From contig VSCH01000008.1 of NCBI GenBank assembly GCA_047459075.1, positions 1 to 64,000 of the forward strand: a DNA stretch of 64,000 nucleotides, read 5' to 3'. The DNA is from ZC4RG19 sp017577565 (GTDB lineage: Bacteria; Actinomycetota; Acidimicrobiia; Acidimicrobiales; VFJN01). Below the pieces are notes generated by a model. The model was not told where the DNA came from and searched no databases. It saw only the letters and a program-made list of their open reading frames with translations. Shown here in pieces: positions 42,284 through 50,945 of this stretch; positions within the stretch are counted from its first letter, which is position 1, and every line of letters starts with the position of its first letter. The translations under genes and the position numbers were made by a program.

Positions 42284-43732
42284 ATGGCTGCCACCGATCG
42301 TCACCGCATGCCCCCGCTGGTCGAGGAGACGCCGTGGCGGTGGCGCATCGACCCCACCGGCGACATGCGCGTCCCCGGCGTCGTGTTCGCGTCCCGGGCG
42401 CTGCTGCCGGACGTCGCCGCCGACCAGTCGCTCCAGCAGGTGGCCAACGTGGCGACGCTGCCGGGCATCGTGCGGGCGTCCTACGCCATGCCCGACGTCC
42501 ACTGGGGCTACGGCTTCCCCATCGGCGGCGTGGCGGCCACCGACGTCGAGGCGGGCGGCGTCGTCTCCCCCGGCGGCGTCGGCTTCGACATCTCGTGCGG
42601 GGTGCGGACGCTGCTCTCGCCCCTCACCCGCGACGAGCTCGCCCCCCGCCTGCCCGCCCTCATGGACGAGCTCTGGCGCCGGGTGCCGACCGGCATGGGC
42701 AAGGGCGCGGTGTGGGACCTCGGCTCGGACGCCGAGCTGCGGCGGGTGCTCACCGGCGGGGCCCGCCACGCCGTCGAGGCCGGCTACGGCACCGAGCGCG
42801 ACCTCGAGCGCTGCGAGGACCGCGGCGTGCTCCCCGGCGCCGACCCCGACGCCGTCAGCGACCGGGCGCTGCTGCGCGGGCTCCACCAGCTCGGCAGCCT
42901 CGGCTCCGGCAACCACTTCCTCGAGGTCCAGGTTGTCGACCGGATCGAGGACCCCGAGGCGGCCCGGGCCCTGGGCCTGCGCGCAGGCCAGGTGTGCGTC
43001 ATGATCCACACCGGGTCGCGCGGGCTGGGCCACCAGATCTGCACCGACCACGTGCGGGCCATGGAGGGCGCCATGGCCCGCTACGGCATCCGGGTGCCCG
43101 ACCGCCAGCTCGCCTGCGTCCCGGTCCGCTCGCCGGAGGGCGAGGCGTACACGGCGGCGATGGCGGCCGCCGCCAACTACGGCCGGGCCAACCGGCAGCT
43201 GCTGTCGCACGCGGCCCGCCAGGCGTTCGCCGCCGCCACCGGGGTCGGCGAGCTCGAGCTGCTCTACGACGTCTCCCACAACCTCGCCAAGCTGGAGACC
43301 CACACCGTCGACGGCCGCGACCGGCTGCTGTGCGTCCACCGCAAGGGCGCCACCCGGGCGCTGCCGCCCGGCCACCCCGACCTGCCGCCCGACCTCGCCG
43401 AGGTCGGCCAGCCCGTGCTCGTGCCGGGGTCGATGGGGACCGCCTCGCACATCCTGGTCGGCGTGCCCGGCGGCGACGCGTTCCACTCGGCGTGCCACGG
43501 CGCCGGCCGGGCCATGAGCCGCGCCGCGGCCCGCAAGCGCACCTCGGGACGCGAGCAGAAGCGCCAGCTCGCCGCCGTCGGCGTCGAGGTGCGGGCGGGG
43601 TCGTCCCGGGGCCTCGCCGAGGAGGCGCCGTTCTCCTACAAGGACGTCGACGAGGTCGTGGAGACGGTCGAGCGGGCCGGGCTCGCCAAGCGGGTCGCCC
43701 GGCTCGTGCCCGTCGGCGTGGTCAAGGGGTGA
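42284..43732 (+). CDS. rtcB: RNA-splicing ligase RtcB
   Basis: A 482-residue RtcB, joining RNA 3'-phosphate or 2',3'-cyclic phosphate ends to 5'-OH ends with GTP and Mn2+. Conserved segments: MPDVHWGYGFPIGGVAA, GGVGFDISCGVRTL (metal Cys), GSLGSGNHFLEVQ, MIHTGSRGLGHQI, and near the C terminus VPGSMGTASHILVG and CHGAGRAMSRAAA with the GMP-linked histidine. ATG 42284 was used. The archease gene, its activator, lies tail to tail 17 bases away, a strong functional link. Confidence 0.96.
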   Translation: MAATDRHRMPPLVEETPWRWRIDPTGDMRVPGVVFASRALLPDVAADQSLQQVANVATLPGIVRASYAMPDVHWGYGFPIGGVAATDVEAGGVVSPGGVGFDISCGVRTLLSPLTRDELAPRLPALMDELWRRVPTGMGKGAVWDLGSDAELRRVLTGGARHAVEAGYGTERDLERCEDRGVLPGADPDAVSDRALLRGLHQLGSLGSGNHFLEVQVVDRIEDPEAARALGLRAGQVCVMIHTGSRGLGHQICTDHVRAMEGAMARYGIRVPDRQLACVPVRSPEGEAYTAAMAAAANYGRANRQLLSHAARQAFAAATGVGELELLYDVSHNLAKLETHTVDGRDRLLCVHRKGATRALPPGHPDLPPDLAEVGQPVLVPGSMGTASHILVGVPGGDAFHSACHGAGRAMSRAAARKRTSGREQKRQLAAVGVEVRAGSSRGLAEEAPFSYKDVDEVVETVERAGLAKRVARLVPVGVVKG

Positions 43733-43749
43733 CCGCCCCGCCCCGGGGC

Positions 43750-44172
43750 CTAGACGTCGACGACGACCCGGCACCGGACGCCGTCGGCGCCCTCGTCCAG
43801 CTCGACCTCGGACGACACCGCCTTGGGGACGGCGCCGGTCGGCTCGACGGTCGCCGGGTCGGCGAGCTGGAACGTCACGTCCAGGCCGCCGTCGGCGGCG
43901 GGCCGGACCTCGGCCGCGACGGGCACGCCGTCGGCGGTGTCGAGCAGGAAGATCGCCTCGTCGAGGGCGGCGAGCACCAGGCGGTCGGGCGGCGCCGGGG
44001 GCAGGTGCGCGTCCCGGCGGCCGGCGACCACCGCCCGGGCCACGTCGAGGTGGACGGCGGCCAGCGCGGCCACCGCCTCCTCGCAGCAGGCGGCGAGGTC
44101 GGGGCCCCAGGCCTCGACCATGACGTCGGCGGTGTGCGGCAGCAGGCGGTGCCCCCGCGGCGGCTCGGCCAC
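43750..44172 (-). CDS. Archease (RtcB cofactor)
   Basis: A 140-residue archease. The typical beginning is HRLLPHTADVMVEAWGPDLAACCEEAVAAL (HTADV is the hallmark), followed by LLVLAALDEAIFLLDT-like LVLAALDEAIFLLDTADGVPV and a C-terminal beta region with RCRVVVDV. The metal-binding Asp of HTAD is kept. Archease stimulates RtcB turnover and activation. GTG 44172 was chosen. It is convergent with rtcB and divergent from the phosphoribosyltransferase fusion. Confidence 0.9.
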   Translation of the reverse strand: MAEPPRGHRLLPHTADVMVEAWGPDLAACCEEAVAALAAVHLDVARAVVAGRRDAHLPPAPPDRLVLAALDEAIFLLDTADGVPVAAEVRPAADGGLDVTFQLADPATVEPTGAVPKAVSSEVELDEGADGVRCRVVVDV

Positions 44173-44280
44173 CGCCCCATCATCGCCGCTCGGCCGGCGG
44201 GCGCGCGCCGGCGACCGAGGGATCAGCGGCCGCCGCGGCGGGTAGGCGCGCCGGCGGCACACGGGTGCAAGGGTTGAGCC

Positions 44281-45681
44281 ATGAGGTTCGTCGATCGGGC
44301 TGATGCCGGGCGGCGGCTGGCCGCGCAGCTGTCGTACCTGCGCGACGAGCCCGTCGTCGTGCTGGGCCTGCCCCGGGGTGGTGTCCCGGTGGCCTACGAG
44401 ATCGCCACCGCGCTGGGCGCGCCGCTGGACGTCGTCGTCGTCCGCAAGCTGGGCGTGCCGTTCCAGCCCGAGCTGGGCATGGGCGCGATCGGCGAGGACG
44501 GCGCCCGGGTGGTCAACCCCGAGGTCGTGCGCATGGCCGGTGTCACCGAGCGCCAGATCGCCGAGGTCGAGGCCCGGGAGCGGGCCGAGCTGGAGCGCCG
44601 GGCCCGCCGCTTCCGGGGCGACCGGCCCCGGGTGCCGCTCACCGGCCGGACCGCCGTCGTCGTCGACGACGGCATCGCCACCGGCTCGACGGCCCGGGCC
44701 GCCTGCGAGGTGGCCCGCGCCCACGGCGCGACCCGGGTCGTGCTGGCGGTGCCGGTGGCGCCGCCGGGGTGGACCGCGCGGCTGGGCGACGCCGCCGACG
44801 AGTACGTGTGCCTGGCCACGCCCGAGCCCTTCTACGCGATCGGCCAGTTCTACGAGGACTTCTCGCAGACCCCGGACCACGAGGTCGTCGCCCTGCTCGA
44901 ACGGGCCGCCCGGGCCCGGGCCGCCGCGGCGCCGTCACCGGCGGGCGGGACCGGGGCCCCGGCGGAGGCGGGCACCGCGACCGGCACCCCGGCCGCCGGC
45001 GGGTCCGGCGGCGGGTCCATCGGGGACGGGGGGCGCGACGAGGACGTCGTCGTGCACGCCGGCCCGGTCCGGCTCGGGGGCCACCTCACCCTGCCGGCCG
45101 GCGCCCGGGGGGTCGTCGTGTTCGCCCACGGCAGCGGCAGCAGCCGCCACAGCCCCCGCAACCGCTACGTCGCCTCGGTGCTCGTGCGGGCCGGCCTGGG
45201 GACGCTGCTGTTCGACCTGCTCACCGCGGCGGAGGAGCACCACCGGGCGAACGTGTTCGACATCGAGCTGCTGGCCCGCCGGCTGGTCGACGCCACCCAC
45301 TGGCTGCGGTCCCGGCCCGACGCGGCCGGGCTGCCGGTCGGCTACTTCGGGGCCAGCACCGGGGCGGCCGCGGCCCTGTGGGCGGCCGCCGAGCCCGACG
45401 TCGACGTGGCCGCCGTCGTGTCCCGGGGCGGGCGGCCCGACCTGGCCGGGCCCCGGCTCGCCGAGGTGACGGCGCCGACGCTGCTCATCGTCGGGGCCGA
45501 CGACCGGGCCGTGCTCGACCTCAACCGCCGGGCCCAGGCCGAGCTGCGGCGGTGCCCGAACCACCTGACCGTCGTGCCCCGCGCCGGCCACCTGTTCGAG
45601 GAGCCCGGGGCCCTGGAGACGGTGGCCGTCGCGGCCCGCGACTGGTTCCTCCGCCACCTCCCCCGGCCCGCGGCCTCGTGA
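44281..45681 (+). CDS. Phosphoribosyltransferase-alpha/beta-hydrolase fusion
   Basis: A 466-residue fusion. Residues about 1-215 are a type I phosphoribosyltransferase with LGLPRGGVPVAYEIA and the PRPP loop VVVDDGIATGSTARAA. A Gly/Ala/Pro-rich linker (about 216-255) joins a dienelactone-hydrolase-like alpha/beta hydrolase (about 256-466) with nucleophile Ser in YFGASTGAAAAL, Asp in IVGADDRAV and His in PRAGHLFEEP. M. tuberculosis Rv0571c, a DosR-regulon protein, has the same architecture. The substrates of both halves are unknown. ATG 44281 follows AAGGG; a convincing DosR-like box is not seen upstream. Confidence 0.88.
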   Translation: MRFVDRADAGRRLAAQLSYLRDEPVVVLGLPRGGVPVAYEIATALGAPLDVVVVRKLGVPFQPELGMGAIGEDGARVVNPEVVRMAGVTERQIAEVEARERAELERRARRFRGDRPRVPLTGRTAVVVDDGIATGSTARAACEVARAHGATRVVLAVPVAPPGWTARLGDAADEYVCLATPEPFYAIGQFYEDFSQTPDHEVVALLERAARARAAAAPSPAGGTGAPAEAGTATGTPAAGGSGGGSIGDGGRDEDVVVHAGPVRLGGHLTLPAGARGVVVFAHGSGSSRHSPRNRYVASVLVRAGLGTLLFDLLTAAEEHHRANVFDIELLARRLVDATHWLRSRPDAAGLPVGYFGASTGAAAALWAAAEPDVDVAAVVSRGGRPDLAGPRLAEVTAPTLLIVGADDRAVLDLNRRAQAELRRCPNHLTVVPRAGHLFEEPGALETVAVAARDWFLRHLPRPAAS

Positions 45682-45706
45682 CTGACCGGGGCGGCGGTCG
45701 CGGGGG

Positions 45707-46513
45707 TCAGCCGCCGGCGGCCTCGACGGCCCGGGCGGCGTGGTCGCGGGCGGGGACGTCGGTGCCGATGACCGGCGACGGCGACCGCAGGACCAGGGTC
45801 TCGACGCCGACGCCGGGATGGGCGAGGGCCGTGCCCAGGACGTCGAGGAGCACGTCGGCGACGTCGCCGGTCTGCATGAACTCCTCCTGCAGCAGCCCGT
45901 GGCGGGCCCAGGAGTCGAGCGCGGGGCCCAGCACCTCGGCGTCGAAGCCGGCGCCGAACTCGGTCGGCTGGGTGGCGCCCACGACCGCGCAGCAGAAGCG
46001 CACCTCGGGGTGCTCGACCCGCCAGCCCTTCAGCGACGCCTCGACCGCCGCCTTGCTGGCCGCGTAGGCGACGAGGCCGGTGCGGGGCGCCGCGGCGGTC
46101 TCCGAGGACAGCGCGGCGACGATGCCGCCGGGGGCCATGGCGGGCACGATCGCCCGCAGGGTCTGGTTCAGGCCGACGACGTTGACGTCGAGCATCGACC
46201 GCCAGGTGTCGCCGTCGCAGTCGGCGAGGAAGCGCATCGCCGCGTAGCCGACCGTGTGGACGACGAGGTCGACCGGCCCGCCGAGCGCCGCCCGCGCCTC
46301 CCGGGCCAGGCGCTCCACCCCCTCGGGGTCGACGACGTCGACGGCCACGGCCGTCCCGCCGCCCGCCTCGGCCACCGCCTCCTCGAGCGCCGCCTTGCGC
46401 CGCGCCGCCAGCACCGTGCGGGCCCCGGCCCGCACCGCCCGCACCGCGACCGCCCGGCCGATGCCCGCCGAGGCGCCGACGACGACGACCCGCCGGCCGT
46501 CAAGCCCGGCCAC
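45707..46513 (-). CDS. Short-chain dehydrogenase/reductase
   Basis: A 268-residue SDR. The NAD(P) motif is VVVGASAGIGRAVAVRA (about 9-25), followed by the NVVGLNQT region, the catalytic Ser in LSSETAAAP and Tyr-Lys in YAASK (near 147-151). LLAARRKAAL-like arginines after beta-2 (VLAARRKA) suggest NADP. It overlaps the acyl-CoA ligase gene by 14 bases and is the last gene of the catabolic cluster, so a keto- or hydroxyacyl step is a reasonable role. The C-terminal tail is longer than in minimal SDRs. Confidence 0.88.
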   Translation of the reverse strand: MAGLDGRRVVVVGASAGIGRAVAVRAVRAGARTVLAARRKAALEEAVAEAGGGTAVAVDVVDPEGVERLAREARAALGGPVDLVVHTVGYAAMRFLADCDGDTWRSMLDVNVVGLNQTLRAIVPAMAPGGIVAALSSETAAAPRTGLVAYAASKAAVEASLKGWRVEHPEVRFCCAVVGATQPTEFGAGFDAEVLGPALDSWARHGLLQEEFMQTGDVADVLLDVLGTALAHPGVGVETLVLRSPSPVIGTDVPARDHAARAVEAAGG

Positions 46514-48002
46514 CGGGGGCCTCCCGCACCAGCTCGGCCTTGAGGACCTTGCCGACCTCGTTGCGGGGCAGCTCGTCGACCGCCACGAACCGCACCGGCA
46601 CCTTGTAGGGCGCCAGGTGGGCCCGGCACGCGGCGACCAGCTCGTCGTCGGGCGGCGGCGCGGCGCCCGCGGCGACGACGAAGGCCCACGGCACCTCCCC
46701 CAGCCGCTCGTCCGGGACGCCCACGACGGCGGCGTCGGCCACCCCTGGCACCGTGCGCAGCACCTCCTCGACCTCCCCCGGGTGCACCTTCAGCCCGCCC
46801 CGGTTGATCATGTCGGACACCCGGCCCTCGATCCACACGAAGCCGTCGGCGTCCACCCGCCCGACGTCGCCGGTGCGGAACCAGCCGTCGGGCGTCAGCC
46901 GGTCGCCCAGGTCGGTGCCGTCGGCGTAGCCGGCCGACAGCGCCGGGGTCCGCACCCACAGCTCGCCGGGCTCGTCGGGCCCCAGGGTCCGGCCGTCGGG
47001 GTCGACCGCCCGCACCTCGACGCCCCGGTGCGGCCGGCCGACCGAGCCGAGCTTGGCGTCGCCGTAGGTGCGCAGGTCGGCCGCGCTCCAGCCGATGATC
47101 TCGCCGCCGATCTCGGTCTGCCCGTAGCCGTTCAGCACGCCGACGCCGAACCGCTCCTTGAACCGGCGGGCCTGCAGCGGCGAGAGCGGGGCGGTGATGC
47201 TGCGGACGTAGCGCAGCGGCTCCAGGCTGGTGACGCGCTCGTCGTCGACCAGCATCGCCATGGCCGCCGGGGGCAGGACCGTCGAGCGCAGCTGGAAGCG
47301 CGCCACCAGGCGGGCGAACTCGAGGGTGTCGAAGCCGTCCATGACGACGACCGGGGCGCCCACCCGGAAGGCGAACAGCACCGTGTAGATGCCGGCCCAC
47401 AGCGACAGGGACACCGGCACGAGGTTGGGCATGGGCCGCCGGTCGCCGGCGCCGGACCCCGGGGCCCGGCCACCCCGCAGCGTGGCCAGCACGCCGTCGA
47501 TCAGCTCGATCACGCCCGAGTGGCGCAGCAGCACCGGCTTGGGGGCCCCGGTCGTGCCGGAGGTGAACTGCACGAGCGCCACGTCGCCGTCGTGGCGGGC
47601 GGGCTCGGCGGCCGGGGCCTCCGGCCCCCGGCGGACCGCACCGCCGCCGTCGTCCAGGACGACGGCCGGGTGGCCGGCCAGGCGCGGCGCCAGCGCGGGT
47701 GTCGCCACCACCGCGGCGGGCCGCACCGTCGCCAGCACCCGCTCGACCTCCGCGTCGGTCAGCCGAGGGTTGAGCGGGACGTGGACGCCCCCGGCGCCCC
47801 AGACGCCGAACAGCGCGGCGACGACCTCGACCCCGTTGGGGGCCATGACGGCGACCGGGTGCCCGGGCCCGACGCCGGCGTCCGCCAGCGCGGCGGCGAT
47901 CGCCCCGGCCCGGGCCCGCACCTCGCCCCGGGTGTGGTCGCGGCCGCCGGCGTGGACGAGGAGCTCGCCGTCGTCGCCGGCGAGCAGGTCGGACAGCCTC
48001 AC
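46500..48002 (-). CDS. Acyl-CoA synthetase (AMP-forming)
   Basis: A 500-residue adenylate-forming ligase with all core motifs: FTSGTTGAPKPVLLRH (P-loop), YGQTEIGGEIIGWS, WFRTGDVGRVDADGFVWIEGR, SDMINRGGLKVHPGEVE and the catalytic lysine in NEVGKVLKAELV near the C terminus. It activates a carboxylic acid to its CoA thioester. The GTG start overlaps the stop of the first crotonase gene (GTGA). It probably feeds the beta-oxidation-like genes around it; chain type is not inferable. Confidence 0.92.
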   Translation of the reverse strand: MRLSDLLAGDDGELLVHAGGRDHTRGEVRARAGAIAAALADAGVGPGHPVAVMAPNGVEVVAALFGVWGAGGVHVPLNPRLTDAEVERVLATVRPAAVVATPALAPRLAGHPAVVLDDGGGAVRRGPEAPAAEPARHDGDVALVQFTSGTTGAPKPVLLRHSGVIELIDGVLATLRGGRAPGSGAGDRRPMPNLVPVSLSLWAGIYTVLFAFRVGAPVVVMDGFDTLEFARLVARFQLRSTVLPPAAMAMLVDDERVTSLEPLRYVRSITAPLSPLQARRFKERFGVGVLNGYGQTEIGGEIIGWSAADLRTYGDAKLGSVGRPHRGVEVRAVDPDGRTLGPDEPGELWVRTPALSAGYADGTDLGDRLTPDGWFRTGDVGRVDADGFVWIEGRVSDMINRGGLKVHPGEVEEVLRTVPGVADAAVVGVPDERLGEVPWAFVVAAGAAPPPDDELVAACRAHLAPYKVPVRFVAVDELPRNEVGKVLKAELVREAPGGRA

Positions 48003-48829
48003 CGGCCGCCCCCACCCGAGCTGGCGCCGTCGGGGGCGTCGAGCGCCCACCGGGGCTCGCGCCGCTCGGCGAACGCCGCCGGGCCCTCGACCTGGTCGGG
48101 GTGGCCCCACATCGACACCAGCTCCCGGGCGCCGTTGCGGCACGCCTCGGTCAGGCCCGTCTCCAGCGCGCCCCACAGCGCCCGCTTGGTCGCGGCCATG
48201 GCGGCGGGCGAGTTGCGGGCGATCTTCTCCGCCAGCTCCTGGGCGGCCTCCCGCAGCCGCTCGGGCGGGTCGACGACCTCGGAGATCATCCCCAGCTCGT
48301 AGGCCCGCTGGGCGGACATGCGCTCGTGCCGGCCGACGAGGGCCATCCGCATCACCGCCTCGACCGGCATCTTGCGCATGAGCCCGATGGCCTCGATGGC
48401 CACGACCTGGCCCACCGAGACGTGGGGGTCGAAGAACTCGGCGTCGGAGGCGGCGATGACGACGTCGGCGTCGGCCACCCAGTGGAAGGCCCCGCCGGCG
48501 CAGATGCCGTTGACCGCGGTGACGACCGGCTTCCAGACGCCCTGGTGCCAGGAGGTGAAGTGCAGGTCCCACTCCTCCAGCGACCGCCGGTAGCGCTCCA
48601 TGCCGATGCCGTCGGTGGCGATCTCCTCCACGTCGACGCCGGTCTGGAAGGCGCGGCCCTCGCCGGTGTGGACGATCACCCGCACGGCCGGGTCGCGGTC
48701 GAGCTCGACCCAGGCGTCGGCCAGCTCCTCGCGCATGCGGGCGTTCATGGCGTTGAGCTGCTCGGGCCGGTTGAAGATCAGCCAGCCCACCGGGCCGTGG
48801 CGCTCGACCTTCAGGGTCTCGTAGCTCAT
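47999..48829 (-). CDS. Crotonase-family protein A (enoyl-CoA hydratase-like)
   Basis: A 276-residue crotonase. It starts ETLKVERHGPVGWLIFNRPEQLNAMN and shows AVNGICAGGAFHWVADADVVI, the oxyanion-hole region. At the catalytic position it reads FFDPHVSVGQVVAIEAIGL, where hydratases have a Glu four residues before the first Gly; here it is His, so water addition by the standard mechanism is doubtful. The C-terminal 45 residues nearly match the paralogue next door. Its start overlaps the paralogue's stop (ATGA). Possibly a heteromeric partner. Confidence 0.88.
   Translation of the reverse strand: MSYETLKVERHGPVGWLIFNRPEQLNAMNARMREELADAWVELDRDPAVRVIVHTGEGRAFQTGVDVEEIATDGIGMERYRRSLEEWDLHFTSWHQGVWKPVVTAVNGICAGGAFHWVADADVVIAASDAEFFDPHVSVGQVVAIEAIGLMRKMPVEAVMRMALVGRHERMSAQRAYELGMISEVVDPPERLREAAQELAEKIARNSPAAMAATKRALWGALETGLTEACRNGARELVSMWGHPDQVEGPAAFAERREPRWALDAPDGASSGGGGR
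48087..48190. repeat. 104-bp perfect direct repeat, copy 1 (in crotonase A)
   Basis: Bases 48087-48190 are identical to 48899-49002 (offset 812). They encode the same C-terminal segment in the two adjacent crotonases. Beyond the repeat, similarity drops to scattered mismatches, which points to recent gene conversion rather than selection on protein alone. Confidence 0.9.
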
Positions 48830-49644
48830 CCTCGTGCTCCCGCAGGGTCCAGCGGCTGCCAGACGGGCTCCCGGCGCTCGACGAAGGCGCGGGGTCCTTC
48901 GACCTGGTCGGGGTGGCCCCACATCGACACCAGCTCCCGGGCGCCGTTGCGGCACGCCTCGGTCAGGCCCGTCTCCAGCGCGCCCCACAGCGCCCGCTTG
49001 GTGGCGGCCATGGCGGCCGGCGAGTTGCGGGCGACCTTCTCGGCCAGCTCGCGGGCCGCGTCCCGCAGCCGCTCGGGCTCGACGACCTCGCTGAGGATGC
49101 CGAGCTGGCGGGCCCGCTCGGCGGTCATGCGCTCGTGGCGGCCGGTCAGCGCCATGCGCACGATCGGCTCCATCGGCGACATGCGCACGAGGGCGATGGT
49201 CTCGAAGGCGCTGACCTGGCCGACCGACACGTGGGGGTCGAGGAACGTCGCCTCGGTCGAGGCGATGACGATGTCGGCGTCCGCGACGAAGTGGAGCCCG
49301 CCGCCGGCGCAGGCGCCGTTGACCGCGGCGATCACCGGCTTCCACACCTTGTTGTGCCAGGCGGTGATGCGCAGCTCGGCCCGCTTCGTGCGGCGGGACT
49401 GCTCGCGCAGCGCCTCGGGGTCGCGGGCCAGCTGCACCACGTCGAGCCCGGTCTGGAACGCGTCGCCGTTGCCGGTGTTGACGATGACCCGCACCTCGGG
49501 GTCGTCGGCCAGCTCGCACCAGGCCCGCTCCAGCTCGGCGAGCATGGTGGCGTCCATGGCGTTGCCGGCCTCCGGCCGGTCGAAGACGAGCCAGCCGACG
49601 TGGCCCTCGCGGGTGACCTCCAGCGTCTCGTAGGACCCGCTCAA
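48826..49644 (-). CDS. Crotonase-family protein B (enoyl-CoA hydratase-like)
   Basis: A 272-residue paralogue of the neighbouring crotonase A. It starts YETLEVTREGHVGWLVFDRPEAGNAMD, has AVNGACAGGGLHFVADADIVI, and LDPHVSVGQVSAFETIALVRM at the catalytic region, again without the two hydratase glutamates. The C-terminal half is highly similar to crotonase A, including a 104-bp identical DNA stretch. Start TTG 49644 overlaps the acyl-CoA dehydrogenase stop (TTGA). Two non-canonical crotonases side by side suggest a C-C bond or isomerase chemistry. Confidence 0.88.
   Translation of the reverse strand: MSGSYETLEVTREGHVGWLVFDRPEAGNAMDATMLAELERAWCELADDPEVRVIVNTGNGDAFQTGLDVVQLARDPEALREQSRRTKRAELRITAWHNKVWKPVIAAVNGACAGGGLHFVADADIVIASTEATFLDPHVSVGQVSAFETIALVRMSPMEPIVRMALTGRHERMTAERARQLGILSEVVEPERLRDAARELAEKVARNSPAAMAATKRALWGALETGLTEACRNGARELVSMWGHPDQVEGPRAFVERREPVWQPLDPAGARG
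48899..49002. repeat. 104-bp perfect direct repeat, copy 2 (in crotonase B)
   Basis: This copy is identical to 48087-48190 base for base. The next base on each side differs between copies, and similarity continues imperfectly for about 85 bases towards higher coordinates. Confidence 0.9.
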
Positions 49645-50945
49645 CTGCGCGGCACCTCCCGCCAGGGCACGTCCCGGTAGGGGTCGGGCTCCCGGGGCAG
49701 CCCGAGCACCCGCTCGCCGACGACGTTCTTGTTCACCTCGGTCGTGCCGCCCTCGATGGTGTTGGCCCGGCTGCGCAGCATGCCCTTGACCTCGTAGGGC
49801 AGGGCGGCGGCGTAGGCCTCGGGCCCCTGGCCCCCGCCCTCGGGCACCTCCCAGGCCAGCGCCCCGGCGCCGAGCAGGTCGGTGGCCAGCAGCTGGATGC
49901 GCTGGTTGAGCTCGCCCTGGTGGACCTTGCCGATCGAGCTCTCCGGCCCCGGCGGCCGGCCGGCCCGCAGCCCGGCCCGCACCCGCATGTTCGTCCACTC
50001 CCGGATGCGCTCCTCCGACCACAGGGCGACCAGGCGGTGGCGGGTGACGGGGTCGAGCCGCCGGCCCCGCCGGGCCAGCTCCAGCAGGCGGCCGGCGCTC
50101 GAGCCGCCGATGCGGTCGACGCCGCCGGAGCCGGAGCCCGCCACCATCTGGCGCTCGCCGGACAGCGTCGCCCCCGCGACCTTCCAGCCCTCGCCGACGC
50201 CGCCGACCCGGCACGAGTCGGGCACCCGCACGCCGTCGAGGAACACCTCGTTGAAGTCGACCTCGCCGGTGATGTGGCGCAGCGGGCGCACGGTCACGCC
50301 GGGGGCGTGCATGTCGACGAGGAAGTAGGTGATGCCCTTCCGCTTGGGCACGTCCGGGTCGGTCCGGGCCAGGCACACGCCGAAGTCGGCGATGTGGGCC
50401 CAGGTCGTCCACACCTTCTGGCCGGTCAGCACCCACCCGTCGCCGTCGCGCTCGGCCCGGCAGGCCAGCGAGGCCAGGTCGCTGCCGGCGCCCGGCTCGG
50501 AGAAGAGCTGGCACCACACCTCCTCGTTGCGCACGATCGGCGGCAGGTAGCGGCGGCGCTGCTCCTCGGTGCCGTGGGCGAACAGGGCGGGCGCGGCGAG
50601 GTTGAGCCCCAGCGGGTTGAGCCGGCCGAGGTTGTAGGGCCGCAGCTCGGCCTCGATGCGCCGGGCCACGGCCGGCGTGGCGTCGAGGCCGCCGTAGGCG
50701 ACCGGCCAGGTCGGCACGACGAGGCCGCTGGCGGCGAACACCGGGTACCAGGCCTCGTACTCGGCCCGGCTGCGGACCTCGCGGACGGCGGCCGGCCCGC
50801 CCCGCCGCGCCGCCGCCCGCCAGGCGGCGGGGACGTGCTCGGCGACCCAGGCCCGCACGACCTCGGCGGCGGTGTCCGGGTCGGTGCCGGCGTCGATGGG
50901 CACGCGGTCGCCGGTGGCCTGCGGTCCGGTCATGGCGTCGCTCAC
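49641..50945 (-). CDS. Acyl-CoA dehydrogenase
   Basis: A 434-residue FAD acyl-CoA dehydrogenase. It has VVPTWPVAYGGLDATPA (entry region), WCQLFSEPGAGSDLASL (FAD site), TGQKVWTTWAHIADFGVCLARTDP, and the tail IEGGTTEVNKNVVGERVLGLPRE where the FAD adenine and the glutamate region sit. It introduces a double bond next to a CoA thioester. GTG 50945 overlaps the upstream crotonase stop (GTGA); ATG 50933 is an alternative. The N-terminal half is typical of the actinobacterial long-chain/steroid-type family (IPTWP instead of the usual start), as seen in cholesterol-ring and isoprenoid loci. Confidence 0.92.
   Translation of the reverse strand: MSDAMTGPQATGDRVPIDAGTDPDTAAEVVRAWVAEHVPAAWRAAARRGGPAAVREVRSRAEYEAWYPVFAASGLVVPTWPVAYGGLDATPAVARRIEAELRPYNLGRLNPLGLNLAAPALFAHGTEEQRRRYLPPIVRNEEVWCQLFSEPGAGSDLASLACRAERDGDGWVLTGQKVWTTWAHIADFGVCLARTDPDVPKRKGITYFLVDMHAPGVTVRPLRHITGEVDFNEVFLDGVRVPDSCRVGGVGEGWKVAGATLSGERQMVAGSGSGGVDRIGGSSAGRLLELARRGRRLDPVTRHRLVALWSEERIREWTNMRVRAGLRAGRPPGPESSIGKVHQGELNQRIQLLATDLLGAGALAWEVPEGGGQGPEAYAAALPYEVKGMLRSRANTIEGGTTEVNKNVVGERVLGLPREPDPYRDVPWREVPRS

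Noticed and set aside
44211..44224. Possible DosR-like box (GCGACCGAGGGATC) before the phosphoribosyltransferase fusion
   Set aside because: Only the GACC half fits, the right arm is wrong and no -10 box lies at the expected distance.
48001..49645. Possible mobile element because of the long direct repeat
   Set aside because: The repeat lies inside homologous genes in the same frame, with no transposase or terminal inverted repeats.
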